Assembly (NCBI GenBank): GCA_046294495.1
Contig: JBKBKV010000004.1
Location: 1 to 60,917, forward strand
DNA length: 60,917 nt
From: HRBIN23 sp046294495
GTDB taxonomy: Bacteria; Chloroflexota; Dehalococcoidia; Lucifugimonadales; HRBIN23
Reading direction: 5' to 3'
The notes beneath the pieces are model-generated. The model saw only the letters and a list, made by a program, of their open reading frames with translations. It was not told the origin of the DNA and made no database searches. The stretch's first letter is position 1. Each line of letters begins with the position of its first letter. Below, in pieces: positions 16,613 through 25,037 of this stretch. The position numbers were made by a program, and so were the translations under genes.

Positions 16613-17548
16613 ATGGAGCAGTGGGAAGGGAGGATTACCCCTACACCCCCTTTCTCCCTCGCCTTGACCGCAGGCTATCAGACTTATTTCCAGGGCCGTG
16701 TGGGAGCCGATGTTTTCCAGCAAGGGGTATTCATACGCCTCCTGGAGCGGCAAGGACGCCACCTCCTCCTGCGAATAACCAGCGCCCATCACCCAGAAGA
16801 CCCCGACAACCCTCTCTTACGTGTCCAGGTGATAGGCCCTCAGCTCTCCGCGGAAGATATAAACTGGGCGATGGAACGAGCGGCCTGGATCCTGAACACC
16901 GACGCTGACCTCCGCCCCTTGTATGCTATTGCACAGAGCGACCCCATACTGGGGCCAAGTATGCCTGCCCTCTACGGACTGCACCCCCCGCGCATGCCAA
17001 GCGTGTTTGAGGGCCTGGTGTTCGCCATTTGTGGCCAGCAAGTGTCTGCCGTGGTGGCTCGGCGCATTCGCACCCGCCTGGTGGAGCGCTTCGGGAACGC
17101 CCTGCACTGGGATGGACAACTCTGGCGGGCCTTTCCAGGCCCAGAGCGCATCTTAGCGGGTGGAGCCGCTGCCCTGCGAGAGACGGGCCTGAGCCAGCGC
17201 AAGGCGGAATACATCCTAGAGGCGGCGGAGCAGACCCTCATCCAAAAGGCGCCCCTGGAAGACCTGGCCTTCCGTTCCACCGAGGAGGTGCGGGAACGCC
17301 TCATGGCCCTGCGGGGGGTTGGCCATTGGACAGTGGAATGGGTGGTGCTACGCGCCCTGGGCCGTCCAGAAGTGTTCCCTGCCGGAGACCTAGCCATCCA
17401 GAGGCTCTTGTCCAGCCTCTATAACGGTGGCACCCCCATGCGGGACGAGGAGTGCCGGGCCTTGGCGGAGCGTTGGGGGCCTTGGAAGGGGTATGCGGCG
17501 GTGCTCTTGTTTGCGGGGGCGCGCCTGGGAGTATTCTCCCCATCTTGA
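16613..17548 (+). CDS. alkA: DNA-3-methyladenine glycosylase II (HhH-GPD)
   Basis: A base-excision repair glycosylase removing alkylated purines. The 311-residue protein has the AlkA N-terminal domain followed by the helix-hairpin-helix GPD fold: SVFEGLVFAICGQQVSAVVARRI, then ALRGVGHWTVEWVVLRALG and FPAGDLAIQRLL, where D259 is the expected catalytic aspartate. No iron-sulphur loop Cys cluster is present, which separates it from Nth/MutY. ATG 16613 was chosen because the longer frame would run back into rpoD and the family begins here. It lies four bases after rpoD. Confidence 0.9.
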   Translation: MEQWEGRITPTPPFSLALTAGYQTYFQGRVGADVFQQGVFIRLLERQGRHLLLRITSAHHPEDPDNPLLRVQVIGPQLSAEDINWAMERAAWILNTDADLRPLYAIAQSDPILGPSMPALYGLHPPRMPSVFEGLVFAICGQQVSAVVARRIRTRLVERFGNALHWDGQLWRAFPGPERILAGGAAALRETGLSQRKAEYILEAAEQTLIQKAPLEDLAFRSTEEVRERLMALRGVGHWTVEWVVLRALGRPEVFPAGDLAIQRLLSSLYNGGTPMRDEECRALAERWGPWKGYAAVLLFAGARLGVFSPS

Positions 17549-17632
17549 AAGGGCATAGCCACGACATGGGTGAAACCACGCAATAGGGACACTACAGTGG
17601 GAATAGCGGGTAACCGCAGAACCCACTCCCCG

Positions 17633-17661
17633 TTGACACCGCCCAAAGCCTGTCCTAGTAT
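17633..17661 (+). promoter_or_regulatory. Promoter candidate for tRNA-Asp
   Basis: A consensus TTGACA (17633-17638), 17 bp, then TAGTAT (17656-17661), ending 10 bases before the mature tRNA. Confidence 0.6.
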
Positions 17662-17671
17662 AGATACGGGT

Positions 17672-17748
17672 GGCCCGGTGGTGTAGCGGCCTAACATACC
17701 GCCCTGTCACGGCGGAGATCGGGGGTTCGAATCCCCTCCGGGTCGCCA
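17672..17748 (+). tRNA. tRNA-Asp (GTC)
   Basis: A full cloverleaf: acceptor GGCCCGG pairs with CCGGGTC, the anticodon loop CTGTCAC carries GTC at 17706-17708, the T loop is GGTTCGAATCC, the discriminator is G and CCA is encoded at 17746-17748. Confidence 0.97.
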
Positions 17749-18146
17749 CACCCAATCCCTCTGCTTCCTGTCTTAGCAGGTCTTTCCCTATCTTGTGCGC
17801 GTCCAGCCAAAAGTTTTGGCTCCCCAACTCAAGGGAGTGCGGAGCGTTCGGTATTAGTGCATAACCGTATTGGAGCGCCTTCCGCTTGGAGGGCCAGGAG
17901 CCATTACCCGTCAGGCCACTTTGGCCTTCGGAGGGCCATACATAGGGTAGGAACACTCAACCCAATCACCGGTCTATCTTGCGGGCATTATCCGGCCGGT
18001 TTCGGTATTTGGCTAACCAGAGGAGGCGTCTGAGGTTATCTGGCTGTTGGGAAACGGCCCTGGGGGCCTTGCCTCAGGAGGTATATGGCTGTGCACACTA
18101 GCAGTTTTACGGAAACTCTACATACTGAACGACCGCTTGAACGCTG
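17749..18146. other. Intergenic region without a convincing gene
   Basis: About 400 bases between tRNA-Asp and tRNA-Ala. No ORF here shows family similarity or a usable ribosome site. The only clear structure is the 17-bp palindrome at 17805-17821. No known structured RNA was recognised. Confidence 0.6.
17805..17821. repeat. Perfect palindrome AGCCAAAA-G-TTTTGGCT
   Basis: An 8-bp inverted repeat around a single central base, 57 bases after tRNA-Asp. It has the shape of a protein-binding site; it lacks the loop and U tail of a terminator. Confidence 0.4.
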
Positions 18147-18222
18147 TGGTGGAGATGGGGGGATTCGAACCCCCGACCTCCTGCATGCCATGCAGGCGCT
18201 CTCCCAACTGAGCCACATCCCC
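18147..18222 (-). tRNA. tRNA-Ala (GGC)
   Basis: On the minus strand acceptor GGGGATG pairs with CATCTCC (one G-U), the anticodon stem-loop is CCTGC-ATGGCAT-GCAGG with anticodon GGC, the T loop is GGTTCGAATCC, the discriminator is A and CCA is encoded (18147-18149). Confidence 0.97.
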
Positions 18223-18253
18223 ACACGGGGTAGGGGACCATCTCCTCACTACT

Positions 18254-18282
18254 AATATAGCCCCTGCCCCCCCTCCTGACAA
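18254..18282 (-). promoter_or_regulatory. Promoter candidate for tRNA-Ala
   Basis: On the minus strand TTGTCA (18277-18282), 17 bp, TATATT (18254-18259), about 32 bases before the tRNA. Confidence 0.6.
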
Positions 18283-18291
18283 GCCCCTTCC

Positions 18292-18306
18292 GGGGGATTA
18301 TCCCCC
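18292..18306 (-). terminator. Hairpin downstream of the Lrp/AsnC gene
   Basis: GGGGGA-TTA-TCCCCC forms a 6-bp hairpin between the end of the regulator gene and the tRNA-Ala promoter. No U tract follows, so intrinsic termination is doubtful. Confidence 0.3.
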
Positions 18307-18330
18307 CGTGGGGTTCTCGCAGGGGTAGGC

Positions 18331-18795
18331 CTACATCACCGGCAGGGCACCGGCACGCTTCTTCACCGAAAGAGCCACAAAGGTCTCGGTGCGCCTCACA
18401 CCAGGCACCGCGCCGATCTTCGTCCGAAGGAGGGTGCCCAGTTCGTCGGCGGAGGGAACAGTAACCCAGAGCATCACATCATAGGCACCTGTGGTTACGG
18501 CCGCCCACTGCACTTCCTTCAGTTGGGATAGGCGATCGCCTACCTCGTCCAGTTTGTCCGGGTCCGCCTGCACCCCCACGATGGCCTCTGTTTCGTAGCC
18601 TAGTTTCTCGGGCTGGGGTAAAGCCGCCACCCGGATAAACCCCTCTTCCACCAGGCGCTTCAGACGGCGGCGAACGGTTCCTTCGCTCACCCTCACCTCC
18701 CGGGCGATGCGGGCGTTGGATGCACGGCCGTCCGCCTGAAGGATAGTGATGATTTTGCGGTCAAGTTCGTCCATAAGAACCCGTGCCCTCGGCAT
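18331..18795 (-). CDS. Lrp/AsnC family transcriptional regulator
   Basis: A 154-residue regulator with the AsnC winged helix-turn-helix (MDELDRKIITILQADGRASNARIAREVRVSEGTVRRRLKRL, approximately residues 8-48) and the C-terminal RAM ligand-binding fold from about residue 65 (AIVGVQADPDKLDEVGDRL, then VTTGAYDVMLWVTVPSADEL). The family usually binds amino acids and acts as octamers. ATG 18795 follows AAAGGGG; a longer frame to 18837 lies too close to the promoter. A strong promoter precedes it, and no target operon is adjacent. Confidence 0.9.
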   Translation of the reverse strand: MPRARVLMDELDRKIITILQADGRASNARIAREVRVSEGTVRRRLKRLVEEGFIRVAALPQPEKLGYETEAIVGVQADPDKLDEVGDRLSQLKEVQWAAVTTGAYDVMLWVTVPSADELGTLLRTKIGAVPGVRRTETFVALSVKKRAGALPVM

Positions 18796-18847
18796 GATAG
18801 CGCACCCCTTTCCTGTAGCAGTGGCCGAAACGCCCATTCAAAACTAC

Positions 18848-18875
18848 ATTATATCACTTTTACGCCATCCGTCAA
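18848..18875 (-). promoter_or_regulatory. Promoter of the Lrp/AsnC gene
   Basis: On the minus strand TTGACG (18870-18875), 16 bp, and a perfect TATAAT (18848-18853). Confidence 0.65.
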
Positions 18876-19042
18876 GTGGCGTGGGGTTTGCCTTGCTTTC
18901 TAGACAGCAACCCTGCCAACGCTTATGCAGAGCATCCGCATGCACTCGCCAGAGAGGACTTTACCCTAGTGATGGCATTAGAAGAGGGAAACGGGGGGAC
19001 AGACCCTGGGTCATAAGGTGTGGAGGGTGAGGGAGGGGGCCT

Positions 19043-19882
19043 TCACCCTTTATATCGGGATGGGCCTTCATACGATAAGACACGCTCCCGCACAGCCCCC
19101 ATAGCGGTGATATTGCCCTGCACCATGCCCTCCAGGAAGGCAGCCCGCCTCTCAACTTCAGGGGGAAGGGTGGAAGGCTCTAGCCCCAAACGCCGCGCCA
19201 GGGCCACCCCGCCTTGTCCCTCTAGACAAAGGCGATAAGCACCGCTCTTGGCGTCCCAAGCGGCGATCCGGAGTGTAGGCGGACAGCGACTGCTTGGAGT
19301 GAGGGGCAGCACCAAATCAAGGCGGGTGAGGCGGCGTATTATCCCACCATCGCCATATACCACATCTAGAAACCCCAGCAGATGCAGACAGGCTACCACC
19401 TCTGCACTCACCCCGATGGGAAGGCCCATCAACTGCTCAAAGACCTCTTGGGGGGTCGTGGCGTGCATAGTGGCCCCCAGGGAGTAGCCTTTGCTCACGG
19501 CTTCAAACACCTTCCGCACCGCCGGGCCCCAGAGGTAGGTGGGGAGGTGGTCACTGATTTCGTTCACCATAATGTAGGTGCGTGCCGGATCGGTCTCCTG
19601 GAGCCAGGCGAAGTCTTCTCGCCACCCCCAGGTATAGACCACCTCGTAATGGGGAGGCAGGAGGGCGATGAGGGCGGTGAGAAGGGTCGTCTTGCCTGCC
19701 ATAGGGGGTTCAGAGGCAAAGATGATAGACGCCTTGCAGTCCATGGCCAGCCAGAAGAGGGCGGCCAAGCGGCTGTCCAGGGTGCCGGTCTGGATAAGTT
19801 CCACGATGGACATTGGCTGGGCAAGCCACTGGTGCCCACCCCACCATCCATACGGGCGGTGCCACCGCTTCACCGACTGCAC
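19043..19882 (-). CDS. Secretion/pilus-type P-loop ATPase, compact form
   Basis: A 279-residue ATPase. The P-loop is ASEPPMAGKTTLLTAL with G63-K64-T65; the usual first glycine of Walker A is replaced by E58. A later stretch RTYIMVNEISDHL provides a Walker-B-like acidic segment, and GYSLGATMHATTPQEVFEQLM matches the His-containing box of the GspE/PilT/CpaF family. The usual N-terminal domain is mostly missing. GTG 19882 is selected because GGGGAGG lies five bases upstream; the longer frame to 20137 lies inside the neighbouring VWA gene. It directly follows that gene and is surely co-transcribed. No pilin, prepilin peptidase or inner-membrane partner is nearby, so a pilus role is not supported. 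Confidence 0.7.
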   Translation of the reverse strand: MQSVKRWHRPYGWWGGHQWLAQPMSIVELIQTGTLDSRLAALFWLAMDCKASIIFASEPPMAGKTTLLTALIALLPPHYEVVYTWGWREDFAWLQETDPARTYIMVNEISDHLPTYLWGPAVRKVFEAVSKGYSLGATMHATTPQEVFEQLMGLPIGVSAEVVACLHLLGFLDVVYGDGGIIRRLTRLDLVLPLTPSSRCPPTLRIAAWDAKSGAYRLCLEGQGGVALARRLGLEPSTLPPEVERRAAFLEGMVQGNITAMGAVRERVLSYEGPSRYKG

Positions 19883-19893
19883 ATCTGCCTCCC

Positions 19894-21918
19894 CTACCCC
19901 ACAACCTGCTTGCGCCGGTTCATCACATAGTCTACCAGCACATACTGTCCGAGACGCTCCGGGGTAGTGTAGAAAGCGCGCCCTCGGTTGATACGGGTCA
20001 TCTTCTCCACGAAGTTCACCAGGTCGTAGTTGCTTTCCAACATAAAGGTATTGATAACAATGCCCTCCTGGGTGCACCGTTTCACCTCTTTCAAGGTCTC
20101 TTGGATGGTGCGCCACGAGGGAGGGTAACTGAACCACGCACGCCCGCCCTCCAGATGAGCAGTAGGCTCACCATCGGTTATGATCAGGATCTGGCGCGTT
20201 GCGCCCTTGTGGCGGGTGAACAGTTTTCGTGCCAAAAGCAGGGCGTGCTGCAGGTTCGTGCCCGATACCCAGGAGTTCCAGGTAACCAGGGCCAGGTCTT
20301 CGGGTTTGATCTCCATGGCGTAGTCGGAGAAGCCGATAAGATAAAGCACATCCCGGGGAAACTGGGTGCGAATGAGGGTGGAGAGGGCTAGGGCCACTTT
20401 CTTAGCAGCCTGGAAGGAGCCGAAAAGACCCATGCTCCGGCTCTGGTCCAGCAGAAGGCAGGTGGCGGCCTGGGTCATATGCTCCCGCTCGTTGACTTCA
20501 AAGTCGTCCACCTGGAAGCGCACAGGCAGTTGGGGGCCGGTGCGGCGCAGGGCGTTTATAACGGACTTCTCCAGGTCAATGTCAAAACCGTCGCCGAACT
20601 GGTAGGGGCGCGTGCTCCCGCTAAGATCCTGGCCTATGCCCTTGCGCACTACCTCGTGTCCGCCCAGGCGGTCCTTTTTGAGGCGTGCAAAAACCTCCTT
20701 CAGGGCCTTCTGGCCAATGCGCCGGATGCCCTTGGGAGTCAGTTCCAGGCGCTTCCCCCGGTGCTGGAGGTAGCCCGCCTCCTCCAGGCGGCGCAGGATG
20801 CGCTGAAGTTCCTCCAGGATGCGTCGGGCCTCGGTGCCCAGCACCTCCTCCACCTTGTCCAGGTCTATCCCTTCCAGGTCGCCTGTGCGCATAGCCTCCA
20901 GGACTGCATCTTCCACATCGTCCATAGACTGGAGGTGGCGCATAAGGTCCATAGCCTGGTCCAGGTCCAGTTCCTCATCGCCCGAGAAGTTATACCTGTG
21001 CCCCAGTTCATCAGCAGGGGAAAGGGAGTTTAGGTGCCCAGCCAACTCGGCCAGTTCCCGCAGGGTGGCCTCGTCCAGCACCGAGCGCAGGAGTTCATCC
21101 AGTTCCTGACGCTGGGCGGGGGATAGGCTCTCCAGAAGGGACTGGGCCATAGCCATCTGCTGGGCCAGACGCTCTAGGAGCTCTTCTAATGAGCGCGGTG
21201 GTTTGGGGCCGAAGAAGTGGCCGAACCTTTGCATAAAGCCTTGAAAGTCCGGCTCCTGGCCTCGGGCCTGCTGGCGGAGCATCCGGTTCAGGGCATTCAG
21301 CATCTGCCGGATTTCCTGCCACTGCTGGGGGGTCATGCCCTGGATGGCCTGGCGCAGGCCCTGGAAGAAGTTGTCCATCATCCGCCCGCGAAGCATATCT
21401 AACAGCTCCTGGAACTCTCTATGGGCCTCGGGAGAGAAGAAGTCGTAACTGGAGAGGCGGCGCACCGCCCCGGCCAGGCTCTTAGGGAGGTTGTCTAGAA
21501 ACTCCTTGCTTTTCTGGGTGCGTGCCTGCACCAGGTCGCGCAGGCGCTGGGCTATGGGGTCGTCCTTGTGCTGTTCCGCCTTCTGTTTGGCATCCTGCAA
21601 GCGCTGGTCTATAGCCTTGCGTTCGGTTTCCAGGATGCGCTCCAGGCGCCTTCGCAGGTCGTCCAGGACGGTGTCTAGGTTGTAGCGCTGGAGGCGCTCC
21701 TGGCGCAGACGGCGCAGGCGTTCCAGGAGGTCGCGTAGCCCCTCCAGGCGCTGGCCCTGGTTATTGCGTATCCCTCGGTTGAAGAGGTCCCTCAGGGCGC
21801 GGCGCAGGTCTCCGTGCGCCATGTAATCCTCGGACAACTCGTCCAACAGTTGCTCTTCATCCGGGGCGAAGACCTGCTGGGTGCCATCCCATCGGGCATA
21901 CCGATAGAAGGAGAGCAT
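19894..21918 (-). CDS. VWA domain protein with long helical N-terminus
   Basis: A 674-residue cytoplasmic protein. Residues about 20-460 are almost entirely charged helices rich in Leu, Arg and Glu, with likely coiled coils. The C-terminal third is a von Willebrand A domain with an intact metal-ion site: DQSRS (about residue 490), a Thr in WVSGTNLQHAL and the Asp of IITDGEPT. No signal peptide or membrane segment is seen. Such VWA proteins often work with MoxR-type ATPases; here the partner 11 bases downstream is a secretion-type ATPase. ATG 21918 is used; GTG 21927 is an alternative. Substrate unknown. Confidence 0.8.
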   Translation of the reverse strand: MLSFYRYARWDGTQQVFAPDEEQLLDELSEDYMAHGDLRRALRDLFNRGIRNNQGQRLEGLRDLLERLRRLRQERLQRYNLDTVLDDLRRRLERILETERKAIDQRLQDAKQKAEQHKDDPIAQRLRDLVQARTQKSKEFLDNLPKSLAGAVRRLSSYDFFSPEAHREFQELLDMLRGRMMDNFFQGLRQAIQGMTPQQWQEIRQMLNALNRMLRQQARGQEPDFQGFMQRFGHFFGPKPPRSLEELLERLAQQMAMAQSLLESLSPAQRQELDELLRSVLDEATLRELAELAGHLNSLSPADELGHRYNFSGDEELDLDQAMDLMRHLQSMDDVEDAVLEAMRTGDLEGIDLDKVEEVLGTEARRILEELQRILRRLEEAGYLQHRGKRLELTPKGIRRIGQKALKEVFARLKKDRLGGHEVVRKGIGQDLSGSTRPYQFGDGFDIDLEKSVINALRRTGPQLPVRFQVDDFEVNEREHMTQAATCLLLDQSRSMGLFGSFQAAKKVALALSTLIRTQFPRDVLYLIGFSDYAMEIKPEDLALVTWNSWVSGTNLQHALLLARKLFTRHKGATRQILIITDGEPTAHLEGGRAWFSYPPSWRTIQETLKEVKRCTQEGIVINTFMLESNYDLVNFVEKMTRINRGRAFYTTPERLGQYVLVDYVMNRRKQVVG

Positions 21919-21991
21919 GCCCACCACACCTTTCCAGGGCCTTTCCCTTCCCCCAGGCCCTGAGGTTATAATACCCCCTCTGCCTGCCCTG

Positions 21992-22852
21992 TCAACGGGC
22001 TACTTCTATGTCCATGCTGATGTCCAAGGCTTTAGCGGAGTGGGTCAAGGAGCCTGAGGAGATGATATCCACCCCTGTCTCCGCCACAGCCCGCACCGTG
22101 TCCAGGGTAATGCCTCCCGATGCCTCCAGTAAGGCCTTTCCCCCGGCCAAGGCCACCGCCTGGCGCATCTCCTCCAGGGTCATGTTGTCTAGGAGGATGA
22201 GGTCTGCCCCAGCCTCCAGGGCCTGGCGCACCTCGTCCAGGGAAGTTACCTCTACTTCCACCCGCAGGGTGTGGGGGGCATTCCGGCGCGCCCGCTGGAC
22301 AGCGTCCCGCAGGGTGAAGCCCTGGGCACGCATGGCCTCCAGGTGGTTATCTTTGATAAGAACGCCATCCCCCAGGTTCACGCGGTGGTTGCGCCCCCCA
22401 CCGATGCGCACCGCATACTTCTCCAGCAGGCGCAGGCCGGGGATGGTCTTGCGCGTGTCCACGATACACGCCTTGGTGCCCCGGACGGCGTCCACAAACT
22501 GGGCCGTTCCTGTGGCGATGCCGCTAAGGTGCTGCAGAAAGTTAAGGGCGGTGCGCTCGCCTTTGAGAAGAGAGGCTACTGGCCCCCAGATTTCCAGTAT
22601 CCTGGTGCCGGGACGCAAACGCTCCCCATCCCACGCCCGAATTTCCCCCCGCACCGATGGGTCTATCTGGCGGAAGACGGCCATGGCCACCTCTACCCCG
22701 CACAAGACACCCTCTTTCTTCGCAAAGATTATGCCCTTGCCCTGCAGGTCAGGGGGAATAAGGCAATCGGTGGTGGGGTCGCCCAGGCACAAGTCCTCCT
22801 GCACGGCGCGGCGGATAAGGTCTTGCACTTCAGGGAGACCAAGAAGCCACAC
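21992..22852 (-). CDS. nadC: Quinolinate phosphoribosyltransferase (decarboxylating)
   Basis: NadC converts quinolinate and PRPP to nicotinate mononucleotide. The 286-residue protein shows EDLCLGDPTTD near the N-terminus, TALNFLQHLSGIAT and the substrate-binding DTRKTIPGLRLLEKYAVRIGGG-type segment (about residues 130-150), then LLDNMTLEEM and ASGGITLDTV of the barrel. GTG 22852 follows AAGGGGG and lies 12 bases beyond the nadB stop; the longer frame to 22894 would overlap nadB. It completes the NAD pathway begun by nadB and nadA on the same strand. Confidence 0.95.
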   Translation of the reverse strand: MWLLGLPEVQDLIRRAVQEDLCLGDPTTDCLIPPDLQGKGIIFAKKEGVLCGVEVAMAVFRQIDPSVRGEIRAWDGERLRPGTRILEIWGPVASLLKGERTALNFLQHLSGIATGTAQFVDAVRGTKACIVDTRKTIPGLRLLEKYAVRIGGGRNHRVNLGDGVLIKDNHLEAMRAQGFTLRDAVQRARRNAPHTLRVEVEVTSLDEVRQALEAGADLILLDNMTLEEMRQAVALAGGKALLEASGGITLDTVRAVAETGVDIISSGSLTHSAKALDISMDIEVAR

Positions 22853-22863
22853 GGCGCACCCCC

Positions 22864-24411
22864 TTACCGATGGAGGACCTGGTGCTTCTGCCATTCAGGA
22901 ACAGGGTCGGGGAAGTCGGTGCGGTAGTGGGCGCCCCGGGACTCGGTGCGACGCAGGGCCGCCTCGGCCATCAGCCGTCCAACCACCACCATATTGGCCA
23001 GTTCCTGGCTGAAACGCTCCGTCGCTTCAGGCACCGTGCGTTCCCAGGTGGCCAGCACTCGGCAGGCGTAAAGAAGCCCCTCCCCGTCTCGCACCAGGCC
23101 TACCTTCTGCCACATTAGGTCTTGCAAGTTGAGTAGTGTCGGCCTAGGAACATCGGCGCAGGGCACCTCCCGAGGCTCAAGGCGATACACCGCTTCGGGG
23201 CGGTGGTGGGGAGGCTCCCCTTTCCCTTCACCCAGGGTGCGCCGAACCACACGGTGTGAGAACACCACTGTTTCCAGCAAGGAGTTGCTGGCCAGGCGGT
23301 TGGCCCCGTGCACGCCCACACAAGCACACTCCCCACAGGCGTAGAGGTTTGGGATACTGGTCTGCCCCCATAGGTCGGTCTTCACCCCACCCATCATATA
23401 GTGAGCCGCGGGCGCTACCGGGATGGGCTGTTTCGTAATGTCCAGGCCATACTGGAGGCATGTGCGGTAGATGGTGGGGAAACGGGAGGTGACGCGTTGG
23501 GCGGGCAGGTGTGTTATGTCAAGCAACACATAGGGGGAGCCTGCCTTCTGCATCTCCGCCAGGATAGCCCTTGCCACCACATCCCGGGGAGCCAGATCGC
23601 TCAAGGGGTGGTAGTCTTGCATAAAGGGGCGCCCATCGGGGGCGCAGAGCCTACCCCCCTCCCCACGCACCGCCTCGGAGATAAGGAAGGGGGGAGCACC
23701 CGGCAGGCGCAAAGCCGTGGGATGGAACTGGAAGAACTCCATATCCATCACCTGGGCGCCAGCGCGGAAGGCCAAGGCCACCCCATCGCCAGTGGCCACC
23801 TCGGGGTTGGTGGTGTAGCGGAAGAGGCGTCCTGCTCCACCCGTTGCCAGGACGATGTGCTTGCCCCGGTATTCGTGGCGCACCCCGGTGCGTGAGTCCA
23901 TCACCTCCACACCCACTGCATTACCACTATCTTCATCTACCAGGATGCGCGTAACCATGCTTTGCTCTAGGATATGCACCTGATGGCCCCGCACCGAGCC
24001 CACCAGGGTCATCTCCATATAAGCACCCGTGGCGTCGCCCCCAGCGTGAAGGACGCGGGCGCGGGTGTGGGCACCCTCTCTGGCCAAAGCGATCTCCCCG
24101 TGGAGGGTATCAAAAGCCACTCCAAGTCGAATCAGGTCCGCAATGCGCTGGGGGCCTTCTGTAACCAGGACCCGCACCGCCTCCGGGTCGCATAACCCTG
24201 CCCCGGCCCGAAGGGTGTCCTCCATATGCACCTCTGGGGAGTCGTCTGGCCCAACGGCGGCGGCGATGCCTCCCTGCGCCCAGCGGCTGTTGTTGTCCTC
24301 CAGGTTGCCCTTGGTTATCAGGAGCACCGTGCCGTGCTCCCGTGCGTGGATAGTGGTGAACAGCCCAGCGATACCGCTTCCGACCACGATGTAGTCGAAG
24401 GTATAAGGCAC
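22864..24411 (-). CDS. nadB: L-aspartate oxidase
   Basis: NadB oxidises L-aspartate to iminoaspartate, the substrate of NadA, using FAD. The N-terminal dinucleotide motif is VVGSGIAG (residues 9-16), followed by the SRWAQGGIAAA signature around residue 45, EFFQFHPTAL, the active-site GGRLCAPDGRPFM segment and HGANRLASNSLLE near residue 380. At 515 residues it is full length with the C-terminal helical domain. It is cytoplasmic and precedes nadC. The break between nadA and nadB is filled by the damaged peroxidase gene. Confidence 0.96.
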   Translation of the reverse strand: MPYTFDYIVVGSGIAGLFTTIHAREHGTVLLITKGNLEDNNSRWAQGGIAAAVGPDDSPEVHMEDTLRAGAGLCDPEAVRVLVTEGPQRIADLIRLGVAFDTLHGEIALAREGAHTRARVLHAGGDATGAYMEMTLVGSVRGHQVHILEQSMVTRILVDEDSGNAVGVEVMDSRTGVRHEYRGKHIVLATGGAGRLFRYTTNPEVATGDGVALAFRAGAQVMDMEFFQFHPTALRLPGAPPFLISEAVRGEGGRLCAPDGRPFMQDYHPLSDLAPRDVVARAILAEMQKAGSPYVLLDITHLPAQRVTSRFPTIYRTCLQYGLDITKQPIPVAPAAHYMMGGVKTDLWGQTSIPNLYACGECACVGVHGANRLASNSLLETVVFSHRVVRRTLGEGKGEPPHHRPEAVYRLEPREVPCADVPRPTLLNLQDLMWQKVGLVRDGEGLLYACRVLATWERTVPEATERFSQELANMVVVGRLMAEAALRRTESRGAHYRTDFPDPVPEWQKHQVLHR

Positions 24412-24445
24412 TAGAGCACCCTTTCGGCCGCTGCTGACGGCTAAC

Positions 24446-24978
24446 CTACGGATGAACGCCCACTTGGCCAGTTACACGGTTCATATAGTTGAAATAAGCT
24501 GTAACCAGCGCTATATGCAACACATCGCTATCTGTGAAGCCCACACCCCCCAGGGTGTCCACATCGCCCTGCCCTGCCCCCCAAGGGCGGGTAGTCAGTT
24601 TGGCGGCTAAGTCCAGCATAGCACGGTGGCGCTGGGATAGTTCCAGGGTGGTATAGTCGGCCTTTAGCCCCTCTACCAGGCGGTCATCGTTGGTGGGCCT
24701 GCGGAGAACCTCCCGTGGCGCGCCTTTCACCACTCGCATCAGTTGATGGTGGACACCACCACAGACACCATCTCTCGCTCTGGTCGTGTCAGGCTAGAGC
24801 CTTGCCCAAACATAATGGCCCGGTTCAGGCTGGCTACGGCGCCCATAGCCTCCTGTAGCAGGCCCAAAATCTTCATAGCCATGCTTACCCTGCACGTCTG
24901 TGGGTCTTTGATGCGCTCGCCGACCTCTTTGGTGAGCCCTTGCGCTTCCCCCACGTCCACTATGCGCATATAAGGCAT
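24446..24978 (-). pseudogene. Carboxymuconolactone-decarboxylase-type peroxidase, split by two TGA codons and a frameshift
   Basis: Two neighbouring frames (24739-24978, 79 residues, and 24446-24739, 97 residues) are the two halves of one CMD/AhpD-like peroxidase-related protein. The first half ends VSVVVSTIN-TGA; the second runs TNDDRLVEGLKADYTTLELS to YFNYMNRV. Between them the first frame reads N-TGA-C-E-W-TGA-K-A-R-H-G, in exact register with the active-site pattern N-x-C-x-x-C-x-x-x-H-G, and then one G is missing (GGG for GGGG near 24712). The second TGA falls on the second catalytic Cys. The halves are joined by TGATG, so the second could be translated by coupling, but neither half then holds the active site. 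Decayed gene is the simplest reading. AAGGAGG precedes ATG 24978. Confidence 0.7.
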
Positions 24979-25037
24979 CGGCCCCTCCTTATCCTGTGCT
25001 CTCATTTGGATGCGGAAGCGCTACTTTAGGGTGCGGG

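Noticed and set aside
17749..18146. A structured RNA gene (RNase P, tmRNA, 6S) between tRNA-Asp and tRNA-Ala
   Set aside because: No characteristic core motif of these RNAs could be found on either strand.
19043..19882. Type IV pilus or Flp pilus ATPase
   Set aside because: No pilin, prepilin peptidase or platform gene is nearby and the Walker A is atypical.
24446..24978. A genuine selenoprotein call for the split peroxidase
   Set aside because: Two TGA codons and a missing base would all have to be explained, no SECIS was identified and no sel genes are visible; kept as a pseudogene with the alternative stated.
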